Below, piece after piece: positions 57,393 through 64,000 of a DNA stretch of 64,000 bases. Source of the DNA: Turnera subulata (lineage: Eukaryota > Streptophyta > Magnoliopsida > Malpighiales > Passifloraceae). A program made the position numbers and the translations under genes. Under the pieces are notes generated by a model. The model made no database searches. It was not told the DNA's origin and was given only the letters and a program-made list of their open reading frames with translations. The stretch covers positions 58,662 through 122,661 of the forward strand of contig JAKUCV010006646.1 in the NCBI GenBank assembly GCA_028386065.3, written 5' to 3'. Numbering within the stretch: the stretch's first letter is position 1; every line of letters starts with the position of its first letter.

Positions 57393-58044
57393 TTAGGGAA
57401 TGGGTAGAATGTACTGTCAAAATGGAATCGAATGCTAGTGTTTGTAACATGATGAAATGGAATGGAATGCCAGTGGATGTTATGAAAATTGAAAGTAATT
57501 TCATGCATACCTACTGCAAGATGTATAAAGGAATCCGTAGCCTCTTCCCTACCCTGCCTCAATACCGTACCACATCCAATCCAGCAACTCCAGATCACCA
57601 TATCCAACATAAGTAACCCCACACACATCCAACACAAGCAAGACACACACATATCCAATACATAAAACCATCACACAAACAATCCAGTTTGATCATAATT
57701 AGCAACACAAACAAGCCACAGAAAGTGGAATTCAGTTTGAACAGCACACAAACAATCCAACAAGTACATTAAGCATTACATGCCAAGTGAGTTTAATTCT
57801 CAAACTTAATGGGCATCAAAAAATTAGCATGCCTTTTGTTTGTATACATGCTAAGGTGGATGTGACTAACACGCTAGGGCTTCCAAATAGTTACTGGAAA
57901 ATCCTTACGCACTCTCCTAATAGGTCTTGGTGGCACAACAGGTTGACTTGCACTACGCCTTGCAGAAGCCATGAATCTAGAAACTGGACGGTTCATCTAT
58001 TAGAAAATAATAAGAGAAGTAAGGTAAACATTTAGATGACTTAT
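57393..58044. other. MULE interior between the zinc-finger gene and the transposase
   Basis: A Cys-poor spacer with CACACA-rich stretches near 57610-57700. It probably includes the 3' UTRs of the two convergent genes. No further coding region recognised. Confidence 0.4.
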
Positions 58045-58740
58045 TCAAATCATAGAGGGATGAGGGCAAGGTGATCTTACAGGATTTTGAGCATTGAAGC
58101 TTGAGGGTGGCCTATATTGCTGACTCATTGGCCGCCTTACCTGCTGCTGGCTTGAGCTTGGCATATGCTGTTGGCTCATTGGTTGGTTCATGCTCTGCCA
58201 AAGAATTGAATTAAGGTAAAAGATGAAAAAAATTAAAAATAGAATAGACGAAAGCAAGGTAAGCTTACAGGATTTTGGGCAGTGAAGCTTGAGGGTGTCC
58301 AATTCTCCTGACTCATTCGGTGGTTCATACTCTGCCAAAGAATTGAATTAAGATGAAAGATGAAATTAATTAAAAATAGAACAGACGGAAGCAAGGTAAA
58401 CTTACTGAATTTGTGAAGCTTGAGGGTGTCCAATTCTGCTGACTCATTGGCCGCCTCACCTGCTGCTGGCTTGAGCTTGCCATATACTGTTGGCTCATTG
58501 GGTGGTTCATACTCTGCAAAAGAATTAAATTAAGATGAAAGATGAAATTAATTAAAAATAGAGTAGACAAAAGCAAGGTAAACTTACTAAATTTTGGGCA
58601 GTGAAGCTTAAGGGTGCCGTATTCTGCTGACTCATTGGCCGCCTCACCTGCTGCTGCCTTGAGCTTGAATTTTGGGCAGTGAAGCTTGATTGTGCCCCAT
58701 TTTGCTGACTCATTGACTCCCTCGCTTGTTGCTGGATGAC
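58045..58740 (-). repeat. Tandemly repeated exon-intron modules encoding Met/Ser/Gln-rich peptides
   Basis: On the minus strand, modules of an intron followed by a short exon repeat about three to four times, with unit lengths varying between about 130 and 190 bp. The introns share AAGCAAGGTAAACTTAC-type plus-strand sequence and end in TTTGGCAG or TTTGCAG acceptors. The exons encode SMNQPMSQQ or SMNHPMSQQ, SSSQQQVRRPMSQQ and SSFTAQNP, then a GTAAG donor. Unit differences are mostly whole-block losses. This is the 3' part of the transposase gene or a fused host fragment. Confidence 0.7.
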
Positions 58741-60532
58741 AGTAAGATAATTAGGAATTTAGATAACCCAGATTACCCTAAACAACTAAATGAGAGCTTA
58801 CATTCCGTATGTTGGAGGTTGGCAACCTATGTTGGCCAATGACAGTAGATTGTTGAGATGGGAAAGGGTCATCATGCATTGGTCTAATTGCAGCCCCTTG
58901 ATCATGTTCAGTTGCAGTAGATGAAGACTGTCGCATTGATGCATTCTGTGCCTCAGTAACAGATTCTCTCTTTCTCTTTGGCTTTGGAGGCTTTGCATTT
59001 GGGTGTCTAGCATTGCTACACGTCTTGATATTATGGCCATATTCCAAGCAATTTTGGCACATAATCTTCCCAACTTGCTTAGTGAGTCTATATGGTTGAG
59101 ATGGTCTATCTTCTTGCTCTTCTCTTCTCCTCGCAACTGGTTTCTTCCCACGCTTATTCTTCTCTTGTAACACTAGAGGCAGACAAGGTTGAGCATCTAC
59201 TTGTGGCCAGTGTGCCTCGCCTGGAACTGGTTCAATGCCGCCTTCATAACTGGACACAAATCGTTCCAATGTGTACCAATCATCAACAAGAGTGTTCATC
59301 AACTGGATACCTCTTCACCATCCAACAATCCCTTCTTGGGCTGGGAGAAGCATGAATTCTCCATGGACAGCCCTTGGCGCATTTCGCACTAATTCTTCCA
59401 GCCTCATTTCGACGATAAACATAATCATGTCCCACTTGAATTGCATGTTCCTTAAGAGCCTCCCTGAACACTTGAAAATCCTTGAACTTCATTCCTTCAG
59501 AGAAATTAAACTTTTTCTTCATGTCAACAGCTTCATCAAACTCTGCCAAAATTGGTGGCCTCCTAGTACCTTCATCATCAGATTTAGGTGGACTTCTCAG
59601 CACATTACTGTCTTGTGATGACACTTCTTTATCCAAATCTAAATCCAAGCCATCAATTATGGAACTCCCTTCTGCCATAGGCCTCTTCCCTTTGTCTAAA
59701 TTTGCATTGTCTTCTCCTATAGGCTTCTTCCCTTTGCACTGTCTTGCACTTCCAAGTCTTCAGGTCTTCCACTCCCTTGCATTTTAAAGTCTTCATCCAA
59801 GCCTGTTTGAATATGTTCATCCCAGTCTTCTTCATAGTCTAGGCCAGTCTCTTCTTCGAAGTCATCATCAAGGTCTGCAACATCAAAGCTTTCATCTGAC
59901 ATTTGCGATGGGGAATAATCTTCATCTTCCTCATCACTGTAATTTGCTTCTTGCTCAGCTCCAACTTCACTGTCTTGCTCTTCCTCAGATCCTCCATTGT
60001 TAACCTCAACATCTTCACTGTCTTGCCTTTTATTGCCAACCTCATCATCACCACTTGACATTTCAGACGGTAAGTAATCATCATAATCCTCCTCACTCTC
60101 ATTATTACCACCCGAATCATTTGGTACTTCCTCAACTGCATTCCCTCCATTTGCTTCTTCCTCTGCCTCAGCTGCATTCTGCCCATCTTGCTCTCCCTCA
60201 GCTTCTTCATTGGCGATGTCATGATCATTCCACGCATGCTTCACAAACACATCCATGTTATCTATTCCTCTTTGCTCCATACTGTCTACTATCCGGAGCA
60301 AGTGCATTTCATTCTCAATTAGCCGCGAGTCCTTTGTACTCTCATCTCCAATTTTGTAGAAATACTCCACAGGGGGAAAGAATTCCATCTCCTTCAATCT
60401 AAGCTCATACTCTACCAACGAAACATAGTCACTGCCAATTTCATCCTCAAGCGTTAGCCCTCCAACATAAGGCTTCTCCGGCCTATTGTGAAACCAAATT
60501 CCACCAAAATGCAATTTCCATTTGATGATCAT
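58045..60532 (-). pseudogene. MULE transposase relict: N-terminus, DNA-binding domain and zinc knuckle kept, catalytic core lost
   Basis: Three minus-strand pieces align to different parts of a MULE transposase. (1) 59717-60532, from the ATG at 60532 (MIIKWKLHFGGIWFHNRPEK), is the PB1-like N-terminal domain plus a long acidic Glu/Asp/Asn region. (2) 59283-59678 contains the MuDR DNA-binding domain: KFNFSEGMKFKDFQVFREAL, DYVYRRNEAGRISAKC, GCPWRIHASP and DEHSC. A one-base frameshift near 59730 separates (1) and (2). (3) 58778-59299 is the C-terminal part: YTLERFVSSYEGGIEPVPGE, WPQVDAQPCLP and a CCHC zinc knuckle (MCQNCLEYGHNIKTC). The roughly 300-400 residue catalytic DDE domain and the SWIM finger that should lie between (2) and (3) are absent, and (2) joins (3) within about 20 bp. 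The end of the gene is a tandem exon array. Confidence 0.8.
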
Positions 60533-61008
60533 CCTGACAAAATAATTAACAGATTCACACAAACAGTTTCACGCAATAAACAGAACATCAAGCGAACATA
60601 AACCTATTTAATTGAAGAATACCAGTAATCAAAAAGCTTTTGATATGTTCAACACAACTAATCCAAATCCACAAACCACAGTGATAACAACTGAACAACA
60701 ATAAAGGCAAAGAAAAAAAATTACCTTATCGACAACTTCCAACAATCACCACGCTCCTCTTTTCCTTCTAACAATGCTTGTGCTGTAAAACTGGACTCTT
60801 TACCCTTCAACCAGAAACCTCCGCTTTCCAAAAAAAACGTAATCTGGCAAGCACAAGCATCAATAATTGGTTTAGCAACCACCTACGAGTTAGAGGGGCA
60901 ACAGAACTCATCTACTTCAGATCCATGCAAAACTACGAGTGCAACCACAAGTCAGACCAAAACCCTACTTCCCATGCAAACCAACAACAAAACCCTCCAA
61001 GCCCACGG
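60533..61008. other. MULE interior, upstream of the transposase
   Basis: The presumed leader of the transposase gene. AT- and CA-rich. A short plus-strand open frame (60778-61062) has no recognisable features. Confidence 0.4.
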
Positions 61009-61696
61009 ATCATTCATAAACCAACAACCACAAAAGAACTTACAATAAAAAAAGTTGTTTAAGAGGACACTTACTGTTCTTACAGCTTCAAAACACCTTT
61101 AACCCTCCTCAGTTGGACCCGATCATCAGGAGAAAGGTCACGATCTTCCCCCCAAGAGCATGACCGGCCGCAGCGACCAACCCCCTACACCCGTACACCT
61201 TAACCCGGCTTTAAATCCTCTCTTCTTTCGGAGACCAATACGAAGAAGAAGAGAGGAGATGAAGAGGCAGCAGGAGGAAGACGAAGAGAGGAGATGAAGA
61301 GACGATAGTTGAGGAAGAAAAGAAAAGAAAAGAAATGAAATAAAAGAAAAGNATCATTCATAAACCAACAACCACAAAAGAACTTACAATAAAAAAAGTT
61401 GTTTAAGAGGACACTTACTGTTCTTACAGCTTCAAAACACCTTTAACCCTCCTCAGTTGGACCCGATCATCAGGAGAAAGGTCACGATCTTCCCCCCAAG
61501 AGCATGACCGGCCGCAGCGACCAACCCCCTACACCCGTACACCTTAACCCGACTTTAAATCCTCTCTTCTTTCGGAGACTAATACGAAGAAGAAGAGAGG
61601 AGATGAAGAGGCAGCAGGAGGAAGACGAAGAGAGGAGATGAAGAGACGACAGTTGAGGAAGAAAAGAAAAGAAAAGAAATAAAATAAAAGAAAAGA
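61009..61696 (+). repeat. 344-bp direct duplication separated by a single N
   Basis: The segment starting ATCATTCATAAACCAACAAC at 61009 recurs at 61353, immediately after a lone N at 61352. Over about 343 bp I find only four differences (GGCTTT/GACTTT, GACCAAT/GACTAAT, GATAGT/GACAGT, AATGAAAT/AATAAAAT). The first copy ends exactly at the N. An unmerged contig or haplotype overlap is the simplest explanation. A true tandem duplication remains possible. Confidence 0.85.
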
Positions 61697-61925
61697 AGAA
61701 GTCCGGGAGAAGATTTGTTATGCCAACTGCCCGTGGCACAACTTCCAATTCAAAAGGAACGGTCCAGATTGCGCCATCTAATCCAAATCAACGGCCCGGA
61801 TTGACATGTTAATTCAAATTAATGGTCCTGATAGAGTTGGTTGAGCCACGTGTCAAACATCCGTAAGCTCCGTTAACTCTGTTAACGGAGTCGGTATCGG
61901 TCCAACCAAAGGTGCTGAACCGGGG

Positions 61926-62021
61926 AATACGGAAGTTCAGGGGTTAAAATACCGGTTTTTTTAGTTTAGGGGTTAAGTTTATTTTGACCAAAAGTTCAGG
62001 GAGGTAAAATGTATTGAACCC
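61926..62021 (-). repeat. Right terminal inverted repeat of the MULE
   Basis: 96 bp, inverted partner of 56501-56596. It ends ...AAAATGTATTGAACCC and is followed directly by the second target-duplication copy. Confidence 0.92.
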
Positions 62022-62031
62022 TTCATGTTAT

Positions 62032-63150
62032 ATATATATAGTCTGGAATCTGAAACATCATTAGCCTCTACCAGTAGCTTAATTATTGATTCTCTCTCTC
62101 CATTCATCCAGGGTATGATTTTCTAACACGTGGGGGAAGATAAACTTTGTAAGCATATAGTAGCGTTTGATCATAAAATATGAGAAGATCCTAACTGAAC
62201 TTTGCTTTGGTAGGAATTTATTCCAGGCATGCACAGAACTCAAGCTCAAGTGTCTGAGGATTCCAATTACCATTTCTATTTTTTTGGATTCCAATTATAA
62301 CATGGTTGACAACTCCTAGCCTTTTCACTCTTCAACTTTGGGACAACTTGGCCAGCTTTTTTGCATTCAAAAGAAGGAAAACTGATGACCCTGCAGCTAG
62401 GATAACTGTTTAGTAGCCTTTCTAGTTTGCTAGATTTCGGAAGGATCCTAATCAAATTTTCAATAATTTTGTCTAGGATATCAAATTTGAGAGCGATCTA
62501 AACTGCTCGTAAACTAGTAGGATCATACCAGCATTAATGTATAGGATCGCATCAGAATTCCAAAGTTAAACTTGTTTAGGTAACAATAGTATTAGGATGT
62601 GTAACATCTCGAGAAGTCCTCGTGTCCCTAGCCTTCATAAAAAAAAATAAAAGAAAAACAATAAGAAGAAATGTCCCTGGCCAATGACCATACCATACCC
62701 GAAAGGAGTTTATGGGTTTAACTTGGCTTCTATTGACTTCAAGAGTCATAAATGACCCAGCCCTTTTCGAACCCAAAAGCCATAAAACCCATTAACATTT
62801 ACTTATTCATCACTAATCCCTGTGACAATCAAACTGGGTTATCTACTTATCTTATCTCAGCCTCTTTTTTCTTCTTTTTTTTTCTTCAATTTTGGTGGAC
62901 AAGGTTGCACATCACAAAAGTAATTGGAATTCTCATATACATATAGTGTAAAGTAGATGTTGGAGCACGAGTACGAGTGTGGTTGGTTGGACATCTATAT
63001 TTTTTTAATATAACCGACAAAACTTTCATAAGAGAAGTTGTATCTTTTTTCTTTTTTCATAAAAACTTTCGAAAATTTTTGAAAAGAGGGAAAAATGAAG
63101 CAAATGATAAATATATGATTTTTTAAAATTTCTTATTCTTAGCCCAAACG
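62032..63150. other. Intergenic, nothing recognised
   Basis: AT-rich. T/A-runs at about 62865-62883 and 63036-63060. No gene or RNA seen. Confidence 0.4.
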
Positions 63151-63233
63151 AACTTGTATGATTCTCTGTCCGTTGCAAGTGTATAGGCCCCATAGTATAC
63201 AGCAGATGCATTCGAAGCCCAATATGTTACCTG
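63123..63233 (-). pseudogene. Possible last-exon remnant of an unidentified gene
   Basis: On the minus strand, after an acceptor-like TTTTTCAG, the frame reads VTYWASNASAVYYGAYTLAT and on to FVWAKNKKF and TAA (about 35 codons). The composition is protein-like and the acceptor is good, but I do not recognise the family. The upstream side is cut off by the LTR that begins at 63404, so any parent gene is probably broken. It could also be chance. Confidence 0.25.
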
Positions 63234-63403
63234 AAAAATAAGACTACTATTAGGCCCATAGGCCTCTAGCATTGTAACATAATGGAATCCTACTCTAAAC
63301 CGCAGGTTCATACAGCCCAATCCCCCCTCTAGCAGATGCAGGTTACTTACTTGATAAATAATGTTCAATATAGTGATCTATGTTGTAAATAAATTATGGT
63401 GAA

Positions 63404-63858
63404 TGTTATTGTTACCATACAGTAAAATTCGTTTCTACCGTACCCGAATTTACCCCCGGTAAATATTTTACCCCTCAACCTAACATCCAATTGGATTCAT
63501 CCCTTTGGCCATTTACTCACCATAATTCCCTTTGTCCTAATCTTAATACCATCTTCCTTTACCTAATATCCTTTTGATTTTATCTTATTTAATTAATCAT
63601 TCCTATTTGTTTTTATCCTCCCATTTTCACCTATAAATACCCCCTTCATTTCCATACACACTTACACCTTTGATCACCATAAACTCACTCTCTCCAAATT
63701 TCAATACACATCTCTTTTCCTCTCTCCATCATTAATATAATTATCCTCCATTTCCATTATTATTAAAGTTTTATTATTTCCCACAAAGTTGTATTATTAC
63801 CTTGATCAAGTTTGTATTATTCCATCAAATAGTGAAAATCTTCCCCAATTTTATAACA
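63404..63858 (+). mobile_element. Probable 5' LTR of a copia-like retrotransposon, element continues beyond the window
   Basis: The segment begins TGTTAT and ends ATAACA, a perfect 6-bp inverted pair with TG...CA ends, over 455 bp. It contains a TATA box (CTATAAATAC at 63631) at a suitable place for the R region. It is followed at once by CGTTATCAGCACGAGTCTCT, a sequence often found just after the 5' LTR in plant copia elements, where the primer-binding site lies. The internal domain after 63880 is not long enough to show gag. Confidence 0.6.
63632..63640 (+). promoter_or_regulatory. TATA box inside the LTR
   Basis: TATAAATAC preceded by a C-rich stretch and followed by a pyrimidine-rich leader (CCCCCTTCATTTCC). 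It probably drives the retroelement transcript. Confidence 0.5.
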
Positions 63859-64000
63859 CGTTATCAGCACGAGTCTCTACCTTATCAAGGTAATCATTTC
63901 TAAACCTTTTCTTATTACTACTTTAATCATTTTCTATTATGCATATATAGTATTTATATAGCTGAAAGATTTATCGAGTAAGCATATATATATTTTATTC
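63859..64000 (+). other. Putative primer-binding site and start of the internal domain
   Basis: CGTTATCAGCACGAGTCTCT follows the LTR end directly. The classic initiator-Met site (TGGTATCAGAGC) is not used. The remaining bases to the window edge are AT-rich without coding signal. Confidence 0.45.

Larger units (their letters stand above)
56491..62031. mobile_element. Mutator-like element (MULE), 5521 bp, with perfect 10-bp target duplication
   Basis: The element occupies 56501-62021. The 10-bp sequence TTCATGTTAT flanks both ends (56491-56500 and 62022-62031). Terminal inverted repeats of 96 bp start GGGTTCAATACATTTTA at each end and differ at only about seven positions. Inside are a GRF-type zinc-finger gene (+), a decayed MULE transposase (-), a tandem exon-intron array, and a 344-bp duplication next to a single N. 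The perfect target duplication and high TIR similarity point to fairly recent insertion. The transposase lacks its catalytic core, so movement would have required another element. Confidence 0.92.

Noticed and set aside
62576..62776. 66-aa minus-strand open frame
   Set aside because: No protein-like features beyond a short hydrophobic run, and it spans an A-rich low-complexity tract.
1..64000. Biosynthetic gene cluster or new multigene defence system
   Set aside because: The host genes are conserved single-copy housekeeping functions in an ancestral order, with no shared pathway, and the remaining content is transposons.

Overview
The window is a nuclear chromosome segment from a flowering plant, most likely a eudicot. 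The genes have many short exons split by AT-rich GT-AG introns. Several products carry mitochondrial or plastid presequences, and the intergenic space is full of plant DNA transposons, Helitrons and LTR fragments. I cannot name the species. All splice models below were built by eye and were kept only when phases and total length closed exactly.

Layout. 0-2.3 kb: mostly unassigned, with one possible two-exon microprotein on the minus strand. 2.3-9.1 kb: a 6.8-kb element with ~270-bp terminal inverted repeats and a 10-bp target duplication, filled with gene fragments and the 3' end of a gypsy-like LTR element. 9.1-12.6 kb: repeats and an inverted duplication. 12.6-17.4 kb: a small basic protein gene and a lipid phosphate phosphatase (both minus). 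17.5-24.8 kb: a CACTA-type element with subterminal repeat arrays and two nested Helitrons in opposite orientation, ending at an assembly gap. 25.3-27.9 kb: PB1-domain protein (+). 29.1-32.2 kb: MurG-type glycosyltransferase (+). 33.5-36.6 kb: alpha/beta hydrolase of the UCP031088 type (+). 37.9-41.0 kb: RING-H2 protein (-). 45.7-50.3 kb: mitochondrial ribosomal protein mS35 with a truncated tandem copy in front (+). 51.4 kb: Cys-rich small protein (+). 52.6 kb: tRNA-Leu(CAG) (-). 53.0 kb: small Gly/Cys-rich membrane protein (-). 54.5-56.2 kb: reticulon (-). 56.5-62.0 kb: a 5.5-kb Mutator-like element with 96-bp inverted repeats, 10-bp target duplication, a GRF-type zinc-finger gene and a decayed transposase. 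63.4 kb to the end: start of a probable copia-like LTR element.

The genes are ordinary housekeeping functions (lipid signalling, organelle translation, ER shape, ubiquitin ligation, a relict peptidoglycan enzyme) and do not form one pathway. Their order is informative. From memory, LPP, PB1, mS35, Cys-rich protein and reticulon match the Arabidopsis run At3g18220-At3g18260, while MurG, UCP031088 and RING match At1g73740-At1g73760. The window therefore looks like an unfractionated ancestral block whose genes were divided between two Arabidopsis segments after genome duplication.

The most unusual material is in the transposable elements and in the truncated mS35 copy. I see no sign of a wholly new multigene system.
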